DNA of 64,000 nt from Solen grandis. Taxonomy: Eukaryota > Mollusca > Bivalvia > Adapedonta > Solenidae. Numbering within the stretch: position 1 is the stretch's first letter; each line of letters opens with the position of its first letter. Where the stretch lies: contig CM037777.1 in the NCBI GenBank assembly GCA_021229015.1, forward strand, positions 53,451,554 through 53,515,553, written 5' to 3'. Positions 37,775 through 48,772 of this stretch are shown in pieces. Under the pieces are notes generated by a model. The model was not told the origin of the DNA. It made no database searches and saw nothing but the letters and a program-made list of their open reading frames with translations. A program made the translations under genes and the position numbers.

Positions 37775-39841
37775 TGTCATATTTTTATTTCTTTTTACTC
37801 CCCTACAGGAAAAAGACCATTCTAACACATTTCAAAGACTTGAAAACTCATTTGTGTATTTATGGCTGTGTAGAAAAAAAAACACAACATGCCAAAAAGT
37901 GATCAATAAAAAATCATAAATTTCAACATTGGTAATCAAGACTTCATACAGGGCATGTGATGCAGGATCCTTGATTTTCCAGTCCCAATCACCAAATCCA
38001 TTCAAATTCTGAACTCAATTATGGCCAAGATAGGAACTAAACAACAACAAAAAACAACATAACATTAGGATTTCCTGTGAAATTTTCTTGCACCATTTCA
38101 TTTCCTGAGTCCTGATTTACAGCTATAAAATCTCTTAACAGTGATTTAGGTGTAACAATGCAGCCCTGGCCTTTAGACTTCACAGAAATGAATGCATAAT
38201 ATTTGACAAACTACGGGTTTGGAAAAATGGAGATTCAGAAATTGCATGATGTTATCAATTGATAGATTTTTTTCTACATTTTTTATTATTTTATTTTGAA
38301 TTGTCGGAAATATTAGTCATGTTTTTTTATCTTGCTGACCAAGAACTGCTCCCGTCTCAGACACATCACTTAACCGCCACAATTATTGTTAAGTGCCGGA
38401 AAGAAAGTTTCAAACTGCCAGGCGGCATGCTGCGCAAATATAGCATCTCATTAATAATGGAGTCCCTTGGTGTTTTTTTTACCTTGAATTCATTGTTTCA
38501 AGTTGAAGATTTTTCAGTATTGTGTTCCAAATTTCCTTGAAAATAAAGTATTCCTCACACTTCAAAGTAGAAACTTAGAATACCATGTATTTAAAACCAT
38601 TGACTTTAAATTATTGGTAAAATCATATAAACATCAGCTATTAAAAAAGCACATTCAAAACATTCATTTTCATATCTGCTTCATTTAAACAAAATATTCA
38701 AAATCTCCATTTTCAAAGTTTTAAAGCTTACATAATTATAAGTACTTCTCTACTTTGTTGAAGCATTATTAAGCAATAGTCAAACTTAAAATTCAAAATC
38801 CTGTTTTTATTAAATCTTTTTCTTCAGTAAAATATTGAAATAAAATTTCAAGGCATATCCATAACAAAATTCAACAAATTCAAAATATCAGGGGAAAAAG
38901 AAAATAGATGTGGACAATAACAAATCAAGCACTGACTGAAAAACATCCAAACTGCTGAGTTGTATTTATGAGATAACACAATTATGAACCTCCCCATTTC
39001 TTGGATTTCCCAAATCTTATACACACACCTTACATACATTTTGTCTCTTTCAAGGGATACATTGCCAGATACAAGCACCCTCATCTGAAATGACAAGACA
39101 CTACAGCCTTAACCAAAACACTCTGTTCTGATTCTGCTATTGATTCAGTATAGCGAAGGCATTGCATTTTAAGTCATATTTACTTGATTTATGTGACCTG
39201 TCACCCTGTACAATAGATATGTTCTATTGAAAGTTTGTTTCTGTAGAAACCTGTTAAAGACATGTTCACAAAATTTCATTCAAGTTTAATGAGGTTGCCT
39301 TCAGTGTTATGGATGCTATTTTTGATTCCAGAAAACTGCAATGGATGTGGGCCCTCCAACCAATCGTATACTTAAAACACTGACAACTCTTAACTTGATT
39401 AAAACTGACTTCTCCTGCTACTCAGCCACCATTAGTACATGTTTGTATTGATTCATTAATAGCCTCTGTTGACTCGGGTTTTATACCACAATTACAAACC
39501 TTACGAAGTGGCAAGCTGCTTAACTTGATCCAGGCCAAGAAATACATCCTACATGGCCCTAACCCTTCACTGCTCACAAACATTGTTTTATATGGTAAAA
39601 ATAACTTTAAATAGTTAATACTTACCAGGTATAACCTAAAAACTTATCTATTTACTACTACAGGCTTCAAAAACAGAGTCCCGAAGATTTCACTAGTTCA
39701 ATTAAGGTTCTAAGATACCAGTGACAAATCTTCTCACAGGGCATGCTCACTTAATTCTGTACTGGAAGCTGTCTTGAAAGGCCAACATCATTTTGTTGCC
39801 CACATTCTTTTTTGCCTTCCGATCTTAATTATTTTTGTTTA
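37775..39841. other. Gene-free stretch
   Basis: AT-rich DNA. A strong minus-strand donor (CCTG followed by GTAAGTATT) lies near 39630, but the sequence upstream has stops in all frames and no clear acceptor, so no exon is called. Confidence 0.35.
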
Positions 39842-39886
39842 CCCCCCCCCCCCCCCCCTCCAATGTACACCCCCTCCAATGTACAC
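39842..39886. repeat. C17 homopolymer and duplicated 16-mer
   Basis: A run of 17 C is followed by CCCCTCCAATGTACAC in two tandem copies. Length polymorphism and sequencing error are likely here. Confidence 0.8.
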
Positions 39887-39899
39887 CTTGCTTTGCTTT

Positions 39900-40015
39900 T
39901 ACAGATTCTCAGCAATTCTCAGGCTGATTAGGTATAGTGGCAAAACTTACTGATCTCCATGGCAACAAGGAGTAGCAACAGTATAAAACATGATCAGCCT
40001 GTATGGTTTGTCATA
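39900..40015. repeat. Degraded relative of the MITE hairpin
   Basis: TCTCAGGCTGATTAGGTATA and, about 65 bp on, ACAGTATAAAACATGATCAG followed by CCTG resemble the two hairpin arms of the TTAA MITE. The terminal repeats are not recognisable. It is either an old copy or a related family. Confidence 0.35.
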
Positions 40016-40019
40016 GTCA

Positions 40020-41669
40020 CTGCTGCTGTTGTGTATGGCCTTCAGGAGTACCCATGTTGGAATATTCATTCGTTCAATTCTTTTTACCTTTAAAATTCTC
40101 ACTAATTTGTCCCCTTTATGCCTGAACCATTCACAATTACTTCAAAATGCTGACAAATATCAAGTGCCAGAAAACAAACCAATTAAAACAAACCTTGCAT
40201 GAAACTTAAAAATGATTTCAATATAAAAAAAAGTTCTCATTATACAAAGTAACATAAGGCAATATCGTCCCCTTTTCTCCATCAATTTACCGGTGTCCAA
40301 CCAAGGGAACTCTGATTAAAATGTCACCCTGCAGTAAACATCTTTCAACCGCTCGTGGCCTATTTCAAAATCCTAGTTCTTTGTGCATTAAAACAAATTT
40401 AGACATGCCCATTAAATTTTCAAAAGCATATAAACAGCAAAACTCCACCATAGTTATTGACTTTGTTCTTTATTTTTAAATGCTAAACACATTAGTGGAA
40501 CAGCTACTCTATTTACTGGTTAATATTCTAAATCTTCAAGGCCTGAACAAAATGTCAACTAATAACACCACAACCAAAAATGTAAGCCAACATTTGAAAC
40601 AGAGCAGAACATCAAAATGACATAATGGGGTAACGCTTCCAGAAATCTGACCATTTCTACTGGAACTATTTATACAAATGACACTTTTGGGATCTCCATG
40701 TTTGGTTCTATGATTTGCATCATAAATTGTTTCACTGTATCAAGTAATCACATAAAAGCGAGGCACAGTCGTAAGTCAAACCTGGCATATTTTGCTTTGT
40801 ATGGACTCTCTCCGATGAATTATTCCAAAGATACATCAAAAATAGAATACTGGGCTTCCAAATCAATTAAGGAACTATTTCATTTAGACAAAAGTCTTCC
40901 TGGTACCAATCATAAATATGAAGATCAGAAATATTGGCAAAGGAATACCCTTTGGAACTCTAAACGCTGAAAAAAGATGGGAGCTGACGGAGAGGTGGGA
41001 TGGGGAATTATTTCTCGACGCTTGCCAATCAAGGAATCACGAGCGGTCACTCACGCAACTGTCAACGTTCTGATCAATAGAAATACTTACTAGATATACT
41101 GACCGTGAGCAACTAGTGGACGATAGTTTTCCATATTTGCTGTATTGGGTTATTTCGGATAGACACGGCTGTAAATGGGTTTCATCAAATAAATGGCGCA
41201 ATAAACAATGAGCGATACAATATATGCTGACATACATACAGTGGCAGCACCAAAGACTGAACAGATAGGGCAGCGTCAATAGGAGATAATGGGGACTCGG
41301 AAATGTTCATAAATCCGTCAATGACTGGAAAAAACGGAAGATCAAAGAGCAGATGGATACATTCACTTTCGTAACGATGGCAGAAGTGGACATAAGAGAA
41401 TTACAACTGATGATAAATAAATTGTATGATTCAAATTTAACAGATACTTAATGCTCTGTACATATAATTGCTGATGCTGCAATTGTGGGTACAATTTCAC
41501 TACCATTAATGTTGCGGATTGGTACTGGCTTCAAAAACACACAATAATTTGTAGTATTACAGTACATGATTTGCTAGTTAGTTGTAGAAAACTAATGTGA
41601 GGAACACGTATCAAGATGCAATCCTGACCCAAATTGTTATTGTAATGATAAAGGTTTATATGTTAAATG
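40020..41669. other. Gene-free stretch
   Basis: The first part is AT-rich. The part at 40940-41350 is more complex and CpG-richer, with AATGGCGCAATAAACAATGA among other motif-like strings. A minus donor near 41092 has no convincing exon behind it. Confidence 0.3.
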
Positions 41670-41911
41670 TTAACCCTTTCCCTCATATAGACTCATTTTG
41701 ATGCACTCAATAGGTACCACATAAAGCCTGATCTGCAGAAAACCACAGTTAAACCTTACCAAATTTAATTATAAAGTCCTCATTTCCAGACCACTGAGGA
41801 GCAGCGAACAGCATAAAACCTGATCAGCCTGCGAGTTACTCGCAGGCTGATCTGGTTTTATGTTGTTCGCATAGGTCTTTTCATGGTTTCCTCTATGAGG
41901 GAAATGGTTAA
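41670..41911 (-). mobile_element. TTAA-flanked MITE, copy G
   Basis: This is a 242-bp copy with TTAA on both sides. The right terminal repeat has one change (GAAATGG for GAAAGGG). The hairpin apex is intact (GCGAGTTACTCGC). One further change (ATGTTGTTCGC) is shared with copy A, suggesting a common parent. Confidence 0.94.
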
Positions 41912-41950
41912 AATATTAACCACCTATTATCATATTATGTTTTTTACAAT

Positions 41951-42125
41951 AGCAAAGCAGAGAAGGAAAGATGAAAATAAACAGAGGAAGAGAGAAAGAC
42001 AGAAACAAGGTGAGATATAGAAAGAGGAAGCAGATGAAGAAATAAGGAATGAAAGAGATAGAGTTGGAAAGAGAAAGAAAAAATAAGAAAAGAAATAAGG
42101 ATAGAAAATGTAAGAAGGAGCCTAA
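41951..42125 (+). repeat. Purine tract
   Basis: About 170 bp are almost entirely A and G on the plus strand, with GAAAGA, GGAAG and AGAGA runs. A shorter tract of the same kind is at 43655-43745. Such tracts give long spurious frames on the minus strand. Confidence 0.8.
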
Positions 42126-43654
42126 GACAGTAGCTGTCCATCCCCAAGGTATCTGATTTCATTATTTGACACTAGTCTGCATACTCGATGATCAATACGG
42201 ACAGCAGTGGACAAAGTTCATTATCAGACGAGGAACCCAAACTGCCGGCCACCATTCACGGCCCTATAAACACTTGTCAATATTCCGGCCTTGTCTTTCT
42301 GATAACAAGATCCATAAATCTGGGACAAAATAATGAAAAATGTGATTAATGAGGTATCTGATACTGGGCAAAGGCTTAATATTCATAAACAATCGGCAAT
42401 CATTCATAAAACCCTCCATATTTCCTCTCGAGACTGGGACGGCCATGTCTTTGATGGTTCATTAGCCACTTGGTCTCGTTAAGTCATCTAAGTAAATTTC
42501 CATGTTAACATTCCTTTCCTGTAATGCCAATTATGCACTTTCTGGTTATAGAACTTCAATATATGTGTGCAGAAAATAGTGGCAGTGCATGTTTGACATT
42601 CTTCTGTGAATGGTTACAGACTTACATTTTTTTTACTTAACATAAGTTCTTATTCCAGTATTACAAATATAACCAACATTTCTATAAATATTTTAACATA
42701 CTAATCAAACTTTAAACAGAATATTGTTTTTAAATCAAGGACTGACTGCAAAGCTATTTAATTTTCTATTTTTATAATGCACTTTAAACAGTTTTGAAGT
42801 CAGACCTAGAAACGCAAAATAGTGTTAAGTAGGATTCACTTTTCCGTCTTCGCTAGAAATGATCCAACTGAAGCACAGTGCTGATCTTTTCCTCTAAATC
42901 CGTAATAATGTGAATGCCATTATACCATACAGTTAGAACAAGGAACCCTAAATCTGGTCTTTGTCGTCATGCCTGTTAAAATGTGGTATCTAGGAATGGA
43001 GCCCCAGTACAAAGTTATAATGGAGCAGTTTGTATCACTAAGAAAAAGCCAACAGTGCTTACATGCAGTGCTTACAAGTAAGAGAATTATGATAATATTT
43101 ATCATGCTACAAAATCTTAGGATCTTAAGCTGTCTGATAGTGACATTCCTTCAGACTGCAGGACATTCAAACAATCCTAAAAAAAAATATGATGAAAGTA
43201 GCTTTGAATATTACTTTTTATTGAGGAAAGTGTTTCCATAAATAATGACTGTAAAAGATCTTTCATTACACCACAGGTATTTCTCCTCGCAGCCACAAGG
43301 GTGGAGGTGATTTCTTGGAATCCATCTGTCACCATGGCGACAGATTTTCTAGTTTATCTGTCTACAGCACCATTATGCCCAGACAAGGTATGGCAGGTTC
43401 AGGAAACAAGTCTGTCATCAGGAAACACCAGGTGCCTGACCATTACCTGGAGTTTACAGGTGTGGCGGTGGCTGAGGGGCAGGTCAGGTGTAGTGAGTCT
43501 AGAGGCGGGGAGAGTGATTTGTAGGACAGGATGGTGAGAAATGGAGGGCAAGAATATGGATATAAAAGTATTTATTGTGCATCGTGTAAGAGAGATGCAA
43601 TGTTTACTGTGGCAAATGGCAATATAAAGTTTAAGGTACATAAAGTTAGTAACA
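42126..43654. other. Gene-free stretch
   Basis: The part at 42180-42510 is of higher complexity, with ATTCATAAACAATCGGC and ATTCATAAAACCC among AT-rich motifs, compatible with a regulatory block. The rest is unremarkable. The frames at 42969-43537 lack splice support. Confidence 0.3.
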
Positions 43655-43860
43655 GACACATATTCAAAAACAGAAAAAGAACAAGAAAGGAATGAAAAGC
43701 AGAGAAAGTGATAGAAAGAAATAATGGGAGGAAGAGAGAGCAGTAACATGGTAAAACTTGATGACATATGAGCAAATTTTTACTTGGCACTTATTTCTAA
43801 ACATTTCCAATTATTTCTATGGGGTGGGGGGACTCATATTCTGGCAAATAAAGGAAAATT

Positions 43861-44420
43861 ATAAGTAACTGGTGTTGCAAATGAGTCCCCTACAGGTGAA
43901 GTGCATAATTTTTCCGTTACCATAGCAACCAGAGTTTTGGTCTGAAAAAACAACAAAGTGACATGCAGAATATCCATACTGCCATCTATTCATATACCAA
44001 GTTTCATAATATTATTTGTGCAGAATTTCCATACTGCCATCTATTCATATACAAGTTTCATAATATTATCTTTAATGGTTTTTAACCCTTTCCCTCATAG
44101 AGGACACCATGAAAAGACCTATGCGAACAGCATAAAACCAGATCAGCCTGCCAGTGACTCACAGGCTGATCAGGTTTTATGCTGTTCGCTGCTCCTCAGT
44201 GGTCTGGAAATGAGGATTTTATAATTAAGTTTGGTAAGGTTTAACTGTGGTTTTCTGCAGATCAGGCTTTATGTGTTACCTATTGAGGGCGTCAAAATGA
44301 GTCTATATGAGGGAAAGGGTTAAGTTATCGCAGGATCCAGATTTCGGGACAGCCGGACGGATAGACGGACAGAGGGGAATCCTATAGTCCCCTCCGGTGT
44401 AAACACCGGTAGGGGACTAA
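43861..44420 (+). mobile_element. Helitron-like repeat, family 1, copy 2 (hosts MITE H)
   Basis: It matches the copy at 27687-27953 from AAGTAACTGGTGTTGCA through the GGACGGATAGACGGACAG tract to the terminal palindrome at 44385-44419 and CTAA. It differs in an internal ~55-bp duplication (GCAGAATATCCATACTGCC at about 43964, repeated at about 44020) and in the MITE inserted at 44082-44323. Confidence 0.65.
44082..44323 (+). mobile_element. TTAA-flanked MITE, copy H
   Basis: A 242-bp copy with perfect terminal inverted repeats, inserted in a Helitron-like repeat whose other copy has a single TTAA at the same place. The flanks read ATGGTTTTTAA on the left and TTAAGTTATCGCAGGATCC on the right, against ATGGTTTTTAAGTATCATGG in the empty copy. 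The hairpin apex carries several changes (CCAGTGACTCAC). Confidence 0.97.
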
Positions 44421-45087
44421 TAAATATCAGAGTGTTTGAAAAAAAAACCCAGATATATATGTAGTAAAGATGAAAGCATGATATACACCAAAATAAATTA
44501 TTGAGACATGAATAATGTATAAACTGCTTCATTTTATTAATTGAGTACTGAAGTAAACGAGATGGTAACATTTATCACCAATGGTAACATTTATCATTTA
44601 TCAAGAATGCTCAGATTTATCTATATCATTACTTGCACTGGACAGGGATGAATCCATCTCTACAGTTGCATTGGGCCAATCTGATGAATGTCTTTTCCGA
44701 TAATCAAACTTTAATTTGAGTGACGCCACAGTAAACCATATCTCTAAATGCACTGCAGAAGCAATACAAAGCCTGTATGTGTTCAGTTAATATTTAAGCA
44801 CCATGAAATATGAATGTGTTGGTTTTTGAGGAAGTCTTATGTTAAAACAATTACCACAAAAGTATAAGGGCTCCATCTTTAATTGGTATAACATGTTTCT
44901 TTTTATATATTTTCTTGGTACAATTTCAACATGTTGCTTTAATTAAATTCATTATATTGATAAACATCGCTTTCTTGAATAGGTACTTGACATAGAAAAA
45001 CATTATTTCTGAGAACATGCACGTTATTAAAAATTCAAGTGTTTCTTTTTCTGAACCCTATATCTAGGTTTACCTATTGTTGAGATT
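44421..45087. other. Gene-free stretch
   Basis: AT-rich DNA with a short direct repeat ATGGTAACATTTATCA (about 44561 and 44581). Nothing else is recognised. Confidence 0.35.
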
Positions 45088-45266
45088 GAGTTTACCATTC
45101 CTGCAACATTATTTCAGTTATAAAGCAAAGTCAAGCCTTATTACAGTCGGAGAAAGACCCCATATGCACAGTGACAAACCAGGTAGAAAGCCAGCTAGGC
45201 TTCCCCATATGAACAATCCAAGTGACTCTACCGGGACTTGAACCCACAGAAGTAAGGGGCTATGAT
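45088..45266 (-). mobile_element. Old SINE, 3' part, split by the hAT-like element
   Basis: GAGTTTACC, ATTTCAGTTATA, GGAGAAAGACCCCATATGC, AGCCAGCTAGGCTTCC and GGGACTTGAACCC appear in the same order as in the SINEs at 23.5, 45.5 and 60.6 kb, but more diverged. The match stops at AAGTAAGGGGCTATGAT, where the hAT-like end begins. The missing tRNA-like head appears at 48367-48410. Confidence 0.65.
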
Positions 45267-45466
45267 CAGGGTTTTTTTTGGCCCATTTTGATGACCGATA
45301 TTTGGTCCTGTTCCCAATTGCAAAAAGTATGTTGTTTTCCCTATTTCAAGGAGAAAATTCCCAATTCAATGAACAACACCAAAAAAATTTTTTTAAAAAA
45401 ATAATAAAAAGAACATTGTCATAGTTCTTTCCCATGGGAAGAAACATCGATAGTCGTTCGGGTTGA

Positions 45467-45709
45467 TTTGACATGACTATTTGAGTTTACCGTCATATAG
45501 TCATATAGCGACGTCCAGCTAATTACAGGTGGAAGAAGACCCCGAATGCACAGAGGCATTCAGGTAGAACCACCTACCTACCGCAAGCCAGCTGGAAGGC
45601 TTCCTCACATGAAAACCCGAATTACCCTGCCGGGATATTAAACCCACGCGGTGAGGGGCTGAGCGAGTGTTAAGTCAGCAACTTAACCCTCTCGGCCACG
45701 GAGGCCCCC
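45467..45709 (-). mobile_element. tRNA-derived SINE inside the hAT-like element
   Basis: GTTCGGGTTGA at 45456-45466 and 45710-45720 is a perfect 11-bp target duplication. On the minus strand it starts GGGGGCCTCCGTGGCCGAGA, containing the A-box, and has GGGTTTAATATCCC at the B-box position. It ends GACGGTAAACTCAAATAGTC. It is close in sequence to the copies at 23.5 and 60.6 kb. Confidence 0.92.
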
Positions 45710-45903
45710 GTTCGGGTTGAAAGTAGCGAGTCCTGTGATTCAAGGGAGACAATCACTGACAACGGATTTTTGGACTGGTACCCAACTCCAGCATAATAAT
45801 TTCTGTTACATATTCCGGTAAACAGGACACCATTCTGATGAGGGGATTCTAATCGGTTTTTGCAATGTCGCACAATGGGAAATATTATCTGGAAAAAATT
45901 TAA

Positions 45904-47429
45904 ACAAGAGGGCCATGATGGCCCTGAATCGCTCACCTGAGTACCATTGCTTCAACTGATGTCAAGGTTTTTAAACAGACAAGGATTCTGATATAACTTA
46001 ATCTAAAACATTTTACCCCTGACAATACTACACACCAAATATCTAAGCAATGGGCCATATGGTTTCAGAGAAGACTTGGGCGCAGGGTCATTTATCACCG
46101 TAGGGCCAAGACTTTGAAAATCTTTGTAATGAACCATTAGATGCTACTACATACCAAAAATCTTAGCTCTAGGCCTTATTGATTCATAGAAGAAGATTTT
46201 TTAAGATTTTCCTATTTAACTCTATGTAAAACAAGTGACCCCTGGTGTGGGGTCATTTATCACCATAGGGCTATGATTTGTACAATCTTGGTAGTGGCCC
46301 ATAAGATGAAAGGCCTTATGATTCATAGAAGAAGATTTTTTAAGATTTTCCTATTTAACTCTATGTAAAACAAGTGACCCCTGGTGTGGGGTCATTTATC
46401 ACCATAGGGCTATCATTTGTACAATCTTGGTAGTGGCCCATAAGATGATGCTTCATACCAAATATCTAAGCTCTAGGCCTTATGCATTCATGGAAGAAGA
46501 TTTTTTAAGATTTTCCTATTTAACTCTATGTAAAACAAGTGACCCCTGGTGTGGGGTCATTTATCACCATAGGGCTATGATTTGTACAATCTTGGTAGTG
46601 GCCCATAAGATGATGCTACATACCAAATATCTAAGCTCTAGGCCTTATGGATTCATAGAAGAAGATTTTTTAAGAGTTTCCTATATAACTCTATGTAAAA
46701 CAAGTGACCCCTGGTGCGGGGTCATTTATCACCATAGGGCTATGATTTGTACAATCTTGGTAGTGGCCCATAAGATGATGCTACATACCAAATATCTAAG
46801 CTCTAGGCCTTATGGATTCATAGAAGAAGATTTTTTAAGATTTTTCTATATAACTCTATGTAAAACAAGTGACCCCTGGTGCGGGGTCATTTATCACCAT
46901 AGGGCTATGATTTGTACAATCTTGGTAGTGGCCCATAAGATGATGCTACATACCAAAAATCAAAAGGCTAGGCCATGTGGTTTCGGAGAAGAAGATTTTT
47001 TCAAGTTTTTCCTATATTAGCCTATGTGAAATCAAGTGACCCCTGGGGCGGGGCCAATTTTGACCCCAGGGTCATAATTTGTACAATCCTGGTAGAGAGT
47101 CATAAGATCATGCTACATACCAAAAATCAAAAGGCTAGGTCTTGTGGTTTCAGAGAAGAAGATTTTTTAAATTTTCATTTTAAAAATCTATTTTTAGCTC
47201 CTGTGACCTAATTATGCGATGGACCAGAACCATTTATACAACTTTAGTAGAGCTTCATCCAAGGAACATTCCTGCAAAATATTTTTCAAATTGGCCAAGC
47301 CGTTTAGGAGGAGATGTTGTTTGAAGCAATTGTTGACGCCGGATGCACGCACGCACGACGGACGACGGACGCCGGACAAAAGGCGATCAGAAAAGCTCAC
47401 CTTGAGCACGTTGTGCTCATGTGAGCTAA
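45904..47429 (+). mobile_element. Helitron-like element, family 2, with tandem core
   Basis: It opens ACAAGAGGGCCATGATGGCC, with an 8-bp-arm hairpin at 45909-45925, and then GCTCACCTGAG. It closes with a GACGGACGACGGACGCCGGA tract, a 34-bp palindrome at 47394-47427 (AGCTCAC..GAGCAC..GTGCTC..GTGAGCT) and CTAA at 47426-47429. The centre is a ~165-bp tandem array. Similar opening and closing strings are, to my recollection, widespread in bivalve genomes. Tandem-core non-autonomous Helitron/Helentron elements (for example the pearl elements of oysters) are the nearest known type. No helicase gene is present. Confidence 0.65.
46076..47200 (+). repeat. 165-bp tandem array inside the Helitron-like element
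   Basis: ACAAGTGACCC landmarks stand at 46231, 46370, 46535, 46700, 46865 and (as TCAAGTGACCC) 47032, so the spacings are 139, 165, 165, 165 and 167. Flanking diverged units bring the total to about seven. The middle units are the most alike. Since 165 is 55 codons, a 197-codon repeat frame stays open at 46427-47020. It is not considered a gene. Confidence 0.92.
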
Positions 47430-47483
47430 AAACGGGAAACGAACAAGAAAATTGACGGTCTGTTTCAAAAGCAAGCGCTTAAT

Positions 47484-48112
47484 ATGTCGGCAAGTGCTAT
47501 ATCTCAACGCATCGAAGAAGCATTGGGCGAAATTGCTGAAGCGTTTACAGAAAGAGGTAATGTAGCAGAGTGTGATGACAACCCTTTAAATTGCAGCATC
47601 AATGAAACCGGTAATCAGTTAGACGAATCACAGAACAAACAGGATACTCGTTTTGTTCCTGTTCCAGATCAACGCTTATTTACTTTGCCAAAATACGAAC
47701 GTATATACAGCTGGCTGTACTACAGTGCAGCAAAGGGCGGCATTGCTGTAAAACTTGTAAACTTTTTGCCAAAACTCTGAATCTTCATCAAAGGGACAAC
47801 TTTAGGGGATCACCCTACCAGAAAGTTGGAAAGGCACTTAAAAAATGACCCCAACTTAACAGCCGAGACAAAGTATGTACATGCTATCTCGTCATCTACT
47901 CCTAGAGTTTTTGAACTTTTACAGCAAAATGTAGCAAAATCTACAAGTCTTCAAACCGTGGAAACAAATTGAGCATACATGGCAGGTCTAGTGAAACTGT
48001 GCTACTTCACAGTCACCCAGTACTGGTCGCTGAACCAGTTTCAACCTCTACTTGACTTTCTTATCGACTTGAAAGCCACAAGTCTCACTTCTTACATGGA
48101 AAGTAATGTCAA
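47484..48112 (+). pseudogene. Broken hAT-type transposase-like gene
   Basis: From the ATG at 47484 the frame runs 98 codons with a helical N-terminal part and LPKYERIYSWLYYSAAKGG, then shifts near 47755, where one missing T breaks KLCKLF-type sequence (the C-x-x-C region). In another frame near 47806 the sequence reads GDHPTRKLERHLKNDPNLTA, a motif that I recall from TTF/BED-like zinc fingers of hAT-derived proteins. That frame runs on to a TGA near 47971, after which the same frame is open again (AYMAGLVKLCYFTV). At least two frameshifts and one stop make it non-functional. The catalytic domain is absent. Confidence 0.6.
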
Positions 48113-48366
48113 GTTGGTCATTTCAAATTTCCAAATTTTACCCATGTGTGTATAAATTCCAAATTTTGTGACATCATAGCTGCATTCCAAATGTGCTTAG
48201 AAGTGAAAAATAAAAGGTTTTGAATGAACCAAATATTTGATCTTTTGTTTGATATATATATAACATGGTGTAAGTTTTTCCCAATTTGTCTAAAACAACG
48301 CTAAAAATTCCCAATTCTGGGGGTCGGGTCATGCTCCCAAAATGGTGAGAAAAAAGCCTGAAGATC

Positions 48367-48410
48367 AATCAATGACTAAGACCATTCAACCACAGAGCAA
48401 ACCCCCAACC
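48367..48410 (-). mobile_element. Old SINE, tRNA-like head, right part of split copy
   Basis: ATGACTAAGACCATTCAACC followed by ACAGAGC and CCCCC corresponds, with much divergence, to the tRNA-like head that follows GGGGCT in the intact SINEs. Together with 45088-45266 it makes one SINE interrupted by the hAT-like element. Confidence 0.45.
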
Positions 48411-48729
48411 CTCCCACCCGAGGAAGCAACTATCACATTTAACTTGAATAAGTAAGGTAAAGACAATGCATCAGATGTCATTGCAGGCATTGTGTGTCTG
48501 TAAAACCAGCCTGGCACCAGCTGAAGTAATTAAGCAGTCTCCCTACCTGCCCAGGGCCACATGTCACCATGACCATGTCAACAGCACACTGTTACATTCT
48601 GTCAGCTGAACTGAGCACAGTCGACATCCATTTCATCAAAATCTTAAAACCATTAAATGCCAAGAACTCCTTTCATTTGACTGGCTGAACTCCAGTATCA
48701 GTTAGATCATTACCACTGGCACCACCACC

Positions 48730-48730
<1 letters not shown>

Positions 48731-48772
<42 letters not shown>

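Larger units (their letters stand above)
45267..48360 (+). mobile_element. hAT-like DNA transposon remnant
   Basis: The left end reads CAGGGTTTTTTTTGGCCCAT. The right end, on the minus strand, reads CAGGCTTTTTTCTCACCATT. These are imperfect terminal inverted repeats with the CAGG start typical of hAT elements. TTCCCAATT recurs just inside both ends. A broken coding segment with a zinc-finger-like motif lies at 47484-48112. The flanks TATGATCA and GAAGATCA match at six of eight bases and may be an eroded target duplication. Two later insertions occupy its left part. Confidence 0.6.

Noticed and set aside
39620..39760. Minus-strand exon before the strong donor at about 39630
   Set aside because: Stops occur in all frames and no good acceptor is visible. 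A noncoding exon cannot be excluded, but nothing supports it.
41951..42125. Minus-strand frame over the purine tract as a signal/membrane peptide
   Set aside because: The leucine/serine/phenylalanine-rich translation is what a purine tract gives on the opposite strand.
46427..47020. 197-codon open frame as a repeat protein gene
   Set aside because: It is four turns of a 165-bp tandem unit inside a Helitron-like element. The frame stays open because 165 is a multiple of three.
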